A stretch of 37,076 nucleotides of DNA, taken from positions 1 through 37,076 of the forward strand of contig CALBOV010000346.1 in NCBI GenBank assembly GCA_937896565.1, given 5' to 3'. Each line of letters begins with the position of its first letter. Within the stretch, counting starts at the first letter, position 1. The stretch is from an uncultured Salinisphaerales bacterium. Its GTDB lineage: Bacteria; Pseudomonadota; Gammaproteobacteria; Nevskiales; OUC007. Below, one piece after another: positions 1 to 10,622 of the stretch. Made by a program: the position numbers and the translations under genes. Under the pieces are notes generated by a model, which was not told the DNA's origin, did not search any database, and saw only the letters and a program-made list of their open reading frames with translations.

Positions 1-1113
1 ATGCGGCGATTCGGAAAACGGTGGATAGGTGTACCCGCGCTCATGCTGGCGATCTGCGGCGGCGCGAGCTCCGTCTCCGCGCTGGAAACCACTCCGCTGG
101 AGACGACACCACTCGCCGATGCCGAGCTGCGCGTCGGCGTCAAGCAGGCGCCGCCCTTCGTCATCAAGCAGCCCGATGGCCAGTGGTCCGGTCTGGCCGT
201 GGATCTCTGGCGCCGCATGGCGTCCCTCGCGCAGCTCGACTACGTGCTGGTGGAACAGCCGTCCGCCGGGGCACTGGTCGAGGCGACGGAATCCGGCCGC
301 ATCGATGTCGGCATCGGCGCGATCACCGTCACGGCGGACCGCGAACGGCGCATCGATTTCACCCTGCCCTACTTCAACGCCGGCCTGGGCATCGCGACGA
401 TGCAGGCACGCAGCGGCCTGCTCGCCACGCTGACGACGCTGCTGTCCTGGCAATTCCTGTCCGCGGTCGCGGTCCTGGTCTTCGTGCTGCTGCTGGTCGG
501 GATGCTGATCTGGGTGCTGGAGCGACGGCACAACGCCGAGCAGTTCGGCGGATCGGCCAGCCAGGGCATCGGCCACGGATTCTGGTGGTCCGCGGTCACG
601 ATGACCACGGTGGGGTACGGCGACAAGGCGCCCGTCACTCCCGCCGGTCGACTGGTCGCGCTGATCTGGATGTTCGTCAGCGTGATCACCGTGTCGAGCT
701 TCACCGCCGCCATCGCCTCGGCGTTCACGGTGGGGCAGCTCACCAGCCAGGTGACGGGACCGTCCGATCTGCCCAAGGTGCGGGTCGGCGCGCTGGCGGA
801 TTCCGCCTCCGTCGACTACCTCACCGGGGTGGGCGTGCGCCCGACCACGTTCTCCAGCCTGGAGGCCGCGGTCTCGGCGTTGAACGACGGTGATCTGGAC
901 GCGGTGGTCCACGACGCGCCGATTCTGCGCACCACACTCAACTCCGGCGATTATTCCAAGCTGCTGGTTCTGGATCGGCTCGTGCGCCCCGAGGACTACG
1001 CCTTCGTCGTGGCCCAGGGTTCACCACTGCGCGAGCAGCTGAATCCGGCGCTGCTGGAAGTCATCCAGGACGACGACTGGCAGCGCATGAACGCGTCCTA
1101 TCTGGGCCCGTGA
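1..1113 (+). CDS. GluR0-type ligand-gated potassium channel
   Basis: 370 aa. The layout is that of prokaryotic glutamate-receptor-like channels: a signal peptide (about residues 1-28), the first lobe of a family 3 solute-binding domain (about 40-133), a membrane helix (about 147-173), a pore helix plus selectivity filter TVGYGD at 203-208, a second membrane helix (about 217-242), then the second binding lobe. TVGYGD is the classical potassium filter, so the protein should be an inner-membrane K+ channel gated by a periplasmic ligand, probably an amino acid. The ligand cannot be read from the sequence. The ATG is the first base of the window, so a slightly longer start upstream cannot be excluded, but the signal peptide fits this one. 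A short ETTPL duplication follows the signal peptide. The next genes are on the other strand, so it appears monocistronic here. Confidence 0.88.
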   Translation: MRRFGKRWIGVPALMLAICGGASSVSALETTPLETTPLADAELRVGVKQAPPFVIKQPDGQWSGLAVDLWRRMASLAQLDYVLVEQPSAGALVEATESGRIDVGIGAITVTADRERRIDFTLPYFNAGLGIATMQARSGLLATLTTLLSWQFLSAVAVLVFVLLLVGMLIWVLERRHNAEQFGGSASQGIGHGFWWSAVTMTTVGYGDKAPVTPAGRLVALIWMFVSVITVSSFTAAIASAFTVGQLTSQVTGPSDLPKVRVGALADSASVDYLTGVGVRPTTFSSLEAAVSALNDGDLDAVVHDAPILRTTLNSGDYSKLLVLDRLVRPEDYAFVVAQGSPLREQLNPALLEVIQDDDWQRMNASYLGP

Positions 1114-1138
1114 CGGCCACGCGGACGGGTCCTGCGGC

Positions 1139-1276
1139 CTACATCCCCAGCATGTCGAGTACACCGACGGCGATCAGGTAGATCGCCACGATGTAGTTGA
1201 GCAGTCGCGGCACCAGCAGAATCGCGACGCCGGCGGCGATGGAGATCAGCGGAATCAGTTCGATGTGAATGGTCAT
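1139..1276 (-). CDS. 45-aa membrane protein, DUF3096-like
   Basis: A very short gene: ATG at 1276, TAG at 1139-1141. It begins MTIHIELIPLISIAAGVAIL and is almost entirely one or two hydrophobic segments split by a PRLLNYIVAIYLI stretch, which matches my recollection of the DUF3096 small-membrane-protein family. Read on the coding strand, an AAGGA ribosome site lies about 6 bases before the ATG. It lies 34 bases downstream of the DUF3185-like gene on the same strand, so the two are probably cotranscribed. The function of the family is unknown; a cytoplasmic-membrane location is inferred from hydrophobicity. Confidence 0.72.
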   Translation of the reverse strand: MTIHIELIPLISIAAGVAILLVPRLLNYIVAIYLIAVGVLDMLGM

Positions 1277-1310
1277 GTGTCGTCCTTGGGGCGCGGGGAT
1301 GCGCGGCCTG

Positions 1311-1520
1311 TCAGCGTTTCTTTCCGAACACGGCCAGCAACAGGCCCAGCGTGGCGCTGGCGACGCCGCCGATGAAATACCAGGTGGTCTCGTCGGAATA
1401 ACGACCGGTCAGCGACTCCGACAATTCCTCCGCGAACGATTGTGAGGCGTTGTAGCCCAGCGCGATCAGTACCACGCCGACAACCAGCGCGACGATCCCG
1501 ACGATGCGAACGGGGTGCAT
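1311..1520 (-). CDS. 69-aa membrane protein, DUF3185-like
   Basis: The reading frame is open further upstream, but the natural start is the ATG at 1520 (MHPVRIVGIVALVVGVVLIA), preceded on its strand by a good GGGAGAG ribosome site. There are two membrane segments (about residues 4-22 and 47-65) separated by a polar loop with NASQSFAEELSESLTGRYSD, ending in GKKR. The two-helix plan with the GYNAS turn after helix 1 fits DUF3185. The family has no established biochemical role. It is followed at 34 bases by the DUF3096-like gene, so the two may form a small stress-type membrane-protein operon (inference). Confidence 0.78.
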   Translation of the reverse strand: MHPVRIVGIVALVVGVVLIALGYNASQSFAEELSESLTGRYSDETTWYFIGGVASATLGLLLAVFGKKR

Positions 1521-1640
1521 CCTGCTCTCCCTTGAAGAAACACTGATTGATTCACGCCACTGATGATGCGAACCAATCAGTGCTCCCTGGCATGCAGCCT
1601 GTTCACAGCCTAACCGAGCGCACGGAAACACAGCGAGTTT

Positions 1641-2537
1641 TCACTCCTGGCCCAGCGCCCGCGCCAGGCGTTGCAGCCGCTGCGCACGCTCATCGGACAC
1701 GGTCGGATAGCGCGGGTCCATGGCGTCCAGCGTGCGCCGGATGGTCTGCGCGACCAGCAGCCGCGCACTGGGCTTGTGATCGGCCGGGATGACATACCAG
1801 GGCGCCCAGTCACAATGCGTCGCGCGAATGGCCGCCTGGTAGGCGTTCATGTAGTCATCCCAGTGCTCGCGCTCGCGCACGTCGGCCTCGTCGAACTTCC
1901 AGTGCTTGTCCGGATGCCGCAACCGGCGCAGAAACCGCCGCTGCTGTTCCTCCGGCGACAGGTGCAGCCAGAATTTCAGCACCACCGTGTCATTGAAGGC
2001 CAGATGCCGCTCGTGGGCGGCGATGGACCGCAGGCGCTCGTCCCAGAAACCCGGGTCATCGTGCAGGCCGAAGCGTTCGGGATGCACGCGCGCGATCAGC
2101 ACATCCTCGTAGTAACTGCGATTGAACACGCCGATGTGCCCGCGCGCCGGCAACGCCAAGCTGCCGCGCCAGAGGAAGTCATGCGCCCGCTCGCGGTGCG
2201 TCGGCACCTTGAACGCGGTGACCTGCACCCCCGTGGGATTGACCCCGGAGAACGCGGCGCGAATGGTGCTGTCCTTGCCGCCCGCATCCATCGCCTGGAA
2301 CACCACCAGCAGCGCGCGACGCGCCTCGGCGTACAGCTGTCTTTGCAGATCGTGAATCGCGGCGACTTCGTCGGCCAGCCGTGACTTCAGGGTGGACTTG
2401 TCGTCGTCCCGATCGGCAGGCGCGGTGGCCCAGTCCCCGACGCGAAAGCCATCGGCGTCGACCACCCGGAACGGAGTCTGCGGGAACGCGGTGAACGGCC
2501 GGGTGACGGCGCCTGCGCTTGCGACGTCACCCGACAT
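1641..2537 (-). CDS. Polyphosphate kinase 2 family protein
   Basis: 298 aa from the ATG at 2537; longer in-frame starts upstream run into manC and are unlikely. The protein carries the PPK2 signature: a Walker-A-like AMDAGGKDS at about 83-91, and a Walker-B-like FNRSYYEDVL at about 138-147. These are followed by the lid region (SPEEQQRRFLRRL) and the conserved HWKF and YVIPADHK segments. PPK2 enzymes move phosphate between polyphosphate and nucleotides, usually making NDP or NTP from polyphosphate in the cytoplasm; the subclass (NMP or NDP acceptor) cannot be fixed by eye. The start codon lies 4 bases after the manC stop, so the two are almost certainly translated from one message. Confidence 0.9.
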   Translation of the reverse strand: MSGDVASAGAVTRPFTAFPQTPFRVVDADGFRVGDWATAPADRDDDKSTLKSRLADEVAAIHDLQRQLYAEARRALLVVFQAMDAGGKDSTIRAAFSGVNPTGVQVTAFKVPTHRERAHDFLWRGSLALPARGHIGVFNRSYYEDVLIARVHPERFGLHDDPGFWDERLRSIAAHERHLAFNDTVVLKFWLHLSPEEQQRRFLRRLRHPDKHWKFDEADVREREHWDDYMNAYQAAIRATHCDWAPWYVIPADHKPSARLLVAQTIRRTLDAMDPRYPTVSDERAQRLQRLARALGQE

Positions 2538-2541
2538 GAGC

Positions 2542-3954
2542 TCAGGCGCGGTTGTAGTCGTCCTGGAAGCGGACGATGTCGTCCTCGCCCAGATAGCTGC
2601 CGGACTGCACTTCAATCAGCTCCAGCGGAATCACGCCCGGGTTTTCCAGGCGATGCGTGGTCCCCAGCGGGATGTAGGTGGACTGATCCTCGGTCAGCGT
2701 CAGCGTCTCGTCACCCTTGGTCACGATCGCGGTGCCCTGCACGACGATCCAGTGCTCGGCGCGGTGATGATGCATCTGCAGCGAGAGCTTGCACTTGGGC
2801 TTGACGACGATGCGCTTGACCTGGAACCGGTCGCCCAGCGCGATGGTCTCGTAGCTGCCCCAGGGCCGGTAGACCGTGGCGTGATGCAGCGCCTCGGAAC
2901 GCTTCGCGGCCTTGAGCTGCTGGACGATGGCCTTGACGTCCTGCACCCGGTCGCGGGTGGCGACCAGCACCGCATCGGTGGTGTCGACGATGACGGCGTT
3001 GTCCAGCCCCACGGTCGCGACCAGACGGCCATCATTGGAGCGCACGAAGGTGTTGGTCGTGTCGTGGGTCAGCACGTCGCCCTGCAGCACGTTGCCGTCG
3101 GCATCGGGCGTGTTGACCGTACCAAGGTAGGTCCAGGAGCCAACGTCGTCCCAGCCCACGCTTAGCGGCACCACCGCGGCCTTGTCGGTCTTCTCCATCA
3201 CCGCGTAGTCGATGGAATCTTCCGGGCTCTTGGCGAAGGCGGTCTTGTCCAGCCGCAGGAAGTCCAGATCCTCCTTGCCCTGGCTCACGGCCGCCACGGC
3301 CGCATCGAGAATGGCCGGCGCATGCTCGCGCAACTCGTCCAGCAGCGTGCCGGCCTGAAACACGAACATGCCGCTGTTCCACAGGAAATCGCCGCTGGCG
3401 ATGTACTGCTCGGCCGTCTCGGTATCCGGCTTTTCACGGAAGGTCCTGACCTTGAAGCCCTCGCCCACAGCATCGCCGGTCTGGATGTAGCCGTAGCCCG
3501 TTTCCGGCCGGGTCGGCGTCACGCCAAAGGTCACCAGGTTGCCGTCAGCGGCCAGTGCAGCCGCCGACTCGGCGGCCTTGGCGAATCCGGCCGTGTCGCT
3601 AATGACGTGGTCGGCCGCCATCAGGATTAGCACCGCGTCCCGACCGTAACGCTCGGCGACCAGCGTGGCGGCGACGGCCGCCGCGGGCGCCGTGTTCCGC
3701 CCCATGGGCTCGAGCACGATGGTCGACTCGGTCTGCCCCATCTGCTGCAACTGCTCGGCGACGATGAAGCGGTGATCGTCACCACAGATCAGGATCGGAG
3801 GCTGCACATCCGGCAGAGCCGCGCTGCGCGCCACGGTAGCCTGGAGCATGGTCCGGTCACCGGCGAGCTTCAGAAACTGTTTGGGGAACAGGCCACGGGA
3901 CATGGGCCACAGACGGGTGCCGGATCCACCGGCGAGCAGAACGGGAACGATCAT
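2542..3954 (-). CDS. manC: Mannose-1-phosphate guanylyltransferase / mannose-6-phosphate isomerase
   Basis: 470 aa, full length for the bifunctional type II enzyme (ManC/AlgA/XanB). The N-terminal nucleotidyltransferase opens with the pyrophosphorylase signature GGSGTRLWPMSR followed by FPKQ (about residues 9-28). The C-terminal cupin carries QMHHHRAEHWIVVQG, the metal-binding isomerase motif. It makes GDP-mannose from fructose-6-phosphate via mannose-6-phosphate and mannose-1-phosphate, for exopolysaccharide or LPS sugars. A CCAGGAATTT ribosome site precedes the ATG on its strand. It is first gene of the manC-PPK2 pair and divergent from nrdA across a 481-base control region. AlgA-type naming is equally possible. 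Confidence 0.93.
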   Translation of the reverse strand: MIVPVLLAGGSGTRLWPMSRGLFPKQFLKLAGDRTMLQATVARSAALPDVQPPILICGDDHRFIVAEQLQQMGQTESTIVLEPMGRNTAPAAAVAATLVAERYGRDAVLILMAADHVISDTAGFAKAAESAAALAADGNLVTFGVTPTRPETGYGYIQTGDAVGEGFKVRTFREKPDTETAEQYIASGDFLWNSGMFVFQAGTLLDELREHAPAILDAAVAAVSQGKEDLDFLRLDKTAFAKSPEDSIDYAVMEKTDKAAVVPLSVGWDDVGSWTYLGTVNTPDADGNVLQGDVLTHDTTNTFVRSNDGRLVATVGLDNAVIVDTTDAVLVATRDRVQDVKAIVQQLKAAKRSEALHHATVYRPWGSYETIALGDRFQVKRIVVKPKCKLSLQMHHHRAEHWIVVQGTAIVTKGDETLTLTEDQSTYIPLGTTHRLENPGVIPLELIEVQSGSYLGEDDIVRFQDDYNRA

Positions 3955-4207
3955 GAAATTCCTGGATGACTGATCTTGTATGGGAATCGGCGACTGCGCG
4001 CTCAGCCTAGTATGACGAGCGCGCCGCGATATTGCATCGCATCACAGAATCACGCCCATCCGCCTTCCGGCACCACTATCGGAACCGATGCCGCAGGGCG
4101 GTGAAGCGCGGGTGAAATCAAGCTGCGCATGTTGCACTGCGATCACCCGGGATCGACCGGTTCGCGAATGCGCGTTTCAACGGGCAACCGACGATCGGTC
4201 GCAGCGG

Positions 4208-4216
4208 TTATGCACC
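4208..4216 (+). promoter_or_regulatory. Possible second DnaA box
   Basis: TTATGCACC differs from the DnaA consensus TTATNCACA only in the last base. It lies 69 bases upstream of a perfect DnaA box in the nrdA control region. On its own it would be a weak call; the pairing makes it worth listing. Confidence 0.4.
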
Positions 4217-4276
4217 GAATCTTCAATCCGCAGTAAACGCTTGCGCGTCAAGCGATTGACGGGTTTCACCCACGGT

Positions 4277-4285
4277 TTATCCACA
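4277..4285 (+). promoter_or_regulatory. DnaA box upstream of nrdA
   Basis: TTATCCACA is an exact match to the strongest DnaA box. It lies 18 bases before the first NrdR box. In E. coli the nrdAB promoter is controlled by DnaA through boxes in the same general position, linking nucleotide supply to replication initiation; the same link is inferred here. Confidence 0.7.
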
Positions 4286-4302
4286 GGGTTGTTCGCGCAG
4301 GG

Positions 4303-4318
4303 ACACTACATCTAGTGG
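4303..4318 (+). promoter_or_regulatory. NrdR box 1
   Basis: ACACTACATCTAGTGG is a 16-base near-palindrome matching the NrdR-box pattern acaCwATATwTwGtgt at most positions. It is the first of two boxes whose starts are 32 bases apart, about three helical turns, which is the arrangement described for NrdR operators. NrdR is the ATP/dATP-sensing repressor of ribonucleotide reductase genes. Confidence 0.75.
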
Positions 4319-4334
4319 TCCGGAGGCTTGTCAA

Positions 4335-4350
4335 CCACAATATTTGGGGT
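4335..4350 (+). promoter_or_regulatory. NrdR box 2
   Basis: CCACAATATTTGGGGT is the second NrdR-like box. The central CAATAT and the G-rich right arm fit the consensus. It starts 32 bases after box 1 and 85 bases before the nrdA leader ATG, so bound NrdR would sit across or just downstream of the nrdA promoter. Confidence 0.72.
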
Positions 4351-4435
4351 TGACGCGCCTTGCAGATGAATTAACTTCCAACGGGTCGGGACCAACCGGA
4401 TGGGTCCCAGTCGCAGCTCCCAGGGGGATTCCCAG

Positions 4436-7378
<2,943 letters not shown>

Positions 7379-7399
7379 GCGCCCCGCGACAACGGCGGA

Positions 7400-7438
7400 T
7401 CGCCGGTGGTCAACCGCGCAAGCGCTGACCATCGGCGA
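7400..7438 (+). promoter_or_regulatory. Long hairpin between nrdA and nrdB
   Basis: A 13-base stem (7400-7412 with 7426-7438, one G-U pair) closes a 13-base loop 21 bases after the nrdA stop. It is not followed by a T run, so a classical terminator is unlikely. It could act as an RNA processing or stability element, or a partial attenuator, that sets the NrdA to NrdB ratio. Confidence 0.55.
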
Positions 7439-7533
7439 TTCACCCGACCGAACACCGAACACGACACGCATACAGCACATCGAGACTTCTCCCACCCGCA
7501 CAGGAGTCCCGAACACCGAATACGGAGCCCGCG

Positions 7534-8730
7534 ATGAGCACACTCGACTGGAACGACGATCCCACGCAGCAATACAGCCCGCAGCAGCCATCCACGGCGC
7601 AGACCGCCGGCTCGCTGGGTGCCGCCCACCCCGATCCCTTTGCCGTGCAGACCGGTGCCGCGCAGGCCGCCGGCGCGGGCACGACCGGGCTGGAAGACGT
7701 CGCCATGGGCGCCGGCCGTATCCAGGTCGACGACAAGAAGATCATCAACTGCAAGGCCGACCTGAACCAGCTCGTCCCCTTCAAGTACCAGTGGGCCTGG
7801 GACAAGTACATCGCCGGCTGCGCCAACCACTGGATGCCGAACGAAATCAACATGTCGGCCGACATCGCCCAGTGGCGCAACCCCACCGCGTTCTCCGACG
7901 ACGAGCGCCTGATCATCAAGCGCGCGCTGGGCTTCTTCGCCAGCGCCGACTCGCTGGTCGCCAACAACCTCGTGCTGGCCGTGTACCGCCACATCACCAA
8001 CCCCGAATGCCGCCAGTACCTGCTGCGCCAGGCCTTCGAGGAGGCGCTGCACACCCACGCCTACCAGTACATCGTCGAATCCCTCGGCATGGACGAAGCC
8101 GAAATCTTCAACATGTACCGCGAAGTGAAATCGGTGCACGACAAGGCCGCCTGGTCCCTGCCCTACACCCAGTCACTGGCCGACCCGATGTTCCACACCG
8201 GCACGCCGGAAGACGACCAGCGCCTGCTGCGTGACCTGGTCGCGTTCTACGTCGTGTTCGAGGGGATCTTCTTCTACGTGGGCTTCGTGCAGCTGCTCAG
8301 CTTCGGCCGCCAGAACCGACTCACCGGTGCCTCCGAGCAGATCCAGTACATCATGCGTGACGAGTCCATGCACATGAACTTCGGCATCGACGTGATCAAC
8401 CAGATCAAGATCGAAAACCCGCACCTGTGGACCGCCGAATTCCAGGAAGAGATCAAGGACATGGTCCGCGAGGCCACCGACCTGGAAATCCAGTACGCCC
8501 ACGACACCATGCCGCGCGGCGTGCTGGGCCTCAACGCCAACATGTTCCACGACTACATGCACTTCATCGCCAACCGGCGCTGTAACCAGATCGGCATCCC
8601 CGACATCTTCCCCGGCGCCACCAACCCGTTCCCGTGGATGAGCGAGATGATGGACCTGAAGAAAGAGAAGAACTTCTTCGAAACGCGGGTGATTGAGTAT
8701 CAGGCGGGTGGGACGTTGAGTTGGGATTGA
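7534..8730 (+). CDS. nrdB: Ribonucleoside-diphosphate reductase class Ia, beta subunit
   Basis: 398 aa. Di-iron ligands are seen in the expected order: D139 ([10 protein letters not shown]), E170 and H173 ([13 protein letters not shown]), then a Glu-His pair in [10 protein letters not shown]. The tyrosyl-radical residue is Y177, four after H173, as Y122 follows H118 in E. coli NrdB. The first 60 residues are a Gln/Ala/Gly-rich low-complexity extension that is not part of the catalytic fold. The C-terminus ([10 protein letters not shown]) is the peptide that would dock into NrdA. ACGGAG serves as ribosome site. No ferredoxin (YfaE-like) gene follows, although one often accompanies nrdAB; a toxin-like kinase gene starts 21 bases later. 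Confidence 0.96.
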   Translation: MSTLDWNDDPTQQYSPQQPSTAQTAGSLGAAHPDPFAVQTGAAQAAGAGTTGLEDVAMGAGRIQVDDKKIINCKADLNQLVPFKYQWAWDKYIAGCANHWMPNEINMSADIAQWRNPTAFSDDERLIIKRALGFFASADSLVANNLVLAVYRHITNPECRQYLLRQAFEEALHTHAYQYIVESLGMDEAEIFNMYREVKSVHDKAAWSLPYTQSLADPMFHTGTPEDDQRLLRDLVAFYVVFEGIFFYVGFVQLLSFGRQNRLTGASEQIQYIMRDESMHMNFGIDVINQIKIENPHLWTAEFQEEIKDMVREATDLEIQYAHDTMPRGVLGLNANMFHDYMHFIANRRCNQIGIPDIFPGATNPFPWMSEMMDLKKEKNFFETRVIEYQAGGTLSWD

Positions 8731-8751
8731 GGCAACGTCTCCAAGGAACTG

Positions 8752-9276
8752 GTGGCACAGCCAGAAATCCTGATCATTGCCGGCCCTAATGGGGCCGGCA
8801 AAACCACATTCGCGACTGAATATCTCCGATACGAAGGCGCCGGGATGGCCTTCGTCAACGCCGACCTGATCGCAGCGGGCCTGAACCCCACCAACCCTGC
8901 GGCGGCTGCCATGACTGCTGGCCGCCTCATGCTCGAAGAGATCGAGCGCCACATACGCGCCCGACAGTCCTTCGCATTTGAAACCACGCTATCCGGCAAG
9001 CGATACGCTGCCCGCATCCAACAGTGGAAGCGGGCCGGATGGCACACCCACCTGATCTTCCTTCGGTTGGAATCATCCACACTCGCGATACAGCGCGTAC
9101 AAAAACGTGTCCGTCTCGGAGGACACGACATCCCGCCCCGGATCGTCATACGTCGCTACGACGCCGGATTGACGAACCTGCGCGAAATCTATCTGCCGAT
9201 TGTTGACAGTTGGTCGATCTACGACAATTCTGAGCTTGAGCCTGTTTTACTGGACCATGGAACTCATGCAGCTTGA
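8752..9276 (+). CDS. Zeta-toxin-like P-loop kinase
   Basis: 174 aa from a GTG at 8752 with AAGGA four bases before it. The protein opens directly with a Walker A motif, GPNGAGKT at 11-18, followed by FVNADLIAAGLNP and FETTLSG, and later GGHDIPPRIVIRRY. This is the pattern of the small zeta-toxin/COG4185 family of predicted kinases. Classical zeta toxins phosphorylate UDP-N-acetylglucosamine and block cell-wall synthesis; whether this short family does so is not established. The gene starts only 21 bases after nrdB with no visible terminator, so read-through is likely. It overlaps the next small gene by 20 bases. A toxin role is inferred from family and layout. Confidence 0.8.
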   Translation: MAQPEILIIAGPNGAGKTTFATEYLRYEGAGMAFVNADLIAAGLNPTNPAAAAMTAGRLMLEEIERHIRARQSFAFETTLSGKRYAARIQQWKRAGWHTHLIFLRLESSTLAIQRVQKRVRLGGHDIPPRIVIRRYDAGLTNLREIYLPIVDSWSIYDNSELEPVLLDHGTHAA

Positions 9277-9502
9277 ACGCTCCAGGAAGCAACCAATCGA
9301 GTCCGCTAGTGACCCTTATTTGCCGGCTCTGCGCAGAGCCGCACATCGCGCCACATTGCGTGATCGTATTGCGACTGTCGCCGTGGCTGACTTCCTTCCC
9401 GAGGACCTTGAACTGCTTGTTGATCAAATCTTGAGCCGGTCTGAGCAGGCAACTGATTCAGCGGCCCACGTTGCAGTTGATCATTCAAGATTCAAGACCT
9501 GA
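9257..9502 (+). CDS. Small partner of the zeta-like kinase, putative antitoxin
   Basis: 81 aa from the ATG at 9257, inside the end of the kinase gene (20-base overlap). An in-frame start at 9200 would extend it by 19 residues but lies deep inside the kinase. No recognised domain is visible. The sequence is polar and likely helical, with a central segment ADFLPEDLELLVDQILSR that could form an interaction helix. Small overlapping downstream genes are commonly seen with COG4185-type kinases, so an antitoxin or partner role is inferred. Base composition is lower in GC than nrdB. Confidence 0.6.
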   Translation: MELMQLERSRKQPIESASDPYLPALRRAAHRATLRDRIATVAVADFLPEDLELLVDQILSRSEQATDSAAHVAVDHSRFKT

Positions 9503-9577
9503 TCCCGCTCGCTTTTGCCCCCCGCCACCGTCGATGATTCACACTATGCGAACCGATTTCCCCAAACTATTTCTTTC

Positions 9578-10576
9578 ATGAACTTCATCCTCTCGAAAGC
9601 GACCACTTCTCTCATTGCTTGCTTGGCTCTCTTAATATTGGGGTGTGGCGGTGGATCCGATAACGCGCCTGATCAAGCCGTGCGTGCGATCCAGACGCCG
9701 GATGACGCCGCTGCATACTTTGCGGTTGTGTTCGAAATGACCGAGTTGTATCAGCATCCTCGCAGCAAAAGACTCTTGTCCGGCGAGGCGATTACGGCAC
9801 CCACGCGGAAAACAATTAGCACGGTACAGTGCGAATCAGGCTACTACACCGACGATGACGCGACTGGGCGCCGCGACTACTACGACTGCGCGGGCACCTA
9901 TGACAGCGGCATCGCCACCCAATATTCAGTCCTCAACGGTCCGATCACCAGCTCCATTGCTCTGGACGATGAATCGACGCTCGGCCTGAGCAATGCATGT
10001 GACGCAGAGACCGGGACACGCTATGGCGAGCCCAACAATCCTTACATCGAATACCAACGGATCGAGTCGGACACGCAACTCGTTGAGACACTCACCCACC
10101 AGACGTTGAGTGTCGCATCCACCTACATGGCCGACTACAACAACGGCGGCCCTCTGCGATTCGTCCGTCTCTGCCGCGAGTTCGACGGACTTCGCACAAA
10201 CGACAACCTACGCGACGAAGCGCCAGCCGCCCAGTTTGATTTCGACCAGCTCGTCATTCGATCTGAAGAGCGGGAGTCGAACGCCGGGTTTGTTGAGTAC
10301 AAGGTCGACGGTGCACTTGCAGTCAATCTTGGCGAGTTGGAAAACGGCTGCCCGGTGGGCGGAATGGCGGTCGCAACCATCACACCGATAACCCAGCATC
10401 TTCAATCCTACGTGGTCACAGACGGTGTCATTCAGGTCACTGACGAGGCGGGCACCGTCGCGCAGATCCGGGTAGTTGAACCCAGTGAGAACAGTACTCT
10501 TCAAATCACGGTGGGCGCCCAATCAACATATGTCCGCTATTTCAATCTGCTGCAGGCCTGTGACGGCTATTTCTAG
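9578..10576 (+). CDS. Lipoprotein of unknown function
   Basis: 332 aa from the ATG at 9578; the frame is open from 9515, but the first good signal peptide begins at 9578. The N-terminus MNFILSKATTSLIACLALLI is followed by LGCGGG, a lipobox, so the protein should be cleaved before Cys, lipid-modified and anchored in a membrane, probably the outer one. The mature part is acidic, with repeated Tyr/Asp-rich stretches such as YYTDDDATGRRDYYDCAG, and several Cys that could form disulfides. I do not recognise a domain. GC content is lower than in flanking core genes, consistent with acquisition. The next feature is an IS110-type transposase on the opposite strand. Confidence 0.78.
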   Translation: MNFILSKATTSLIACLALLILGCGGGSDNAPDQAVRAIQTPDDAAAYFAVVFEMTELYQHPRSKRLLSGEAITAPTRKTISTVQCESGYYTDDDATGRRDYYDCAGTYDSGIATQYSVLNGPITSSIALDDESTLGLSNACDAETGTRYGEPNNPYIEYQRIESDTQLVETLTHQTLSVASTYMADYNNGGPLRFVRLCREFDGLRTNDNLRDEAPAAQFDFDQLVIRSEERESNAGFVEYKVDGALAVNLGELENGCPVGGMAVATITPITQHLQSYVVTDGVIQVTDEAGTVAQIRVVEPSENSTLQITVGAQSTYVRYFNLLQACDGYF

Positions 10577-10622
10577 ATTTCGGCAGAGCCGGGGGCAAGG
10601 GCTCAGGGGTCCAGAGCCGGGG

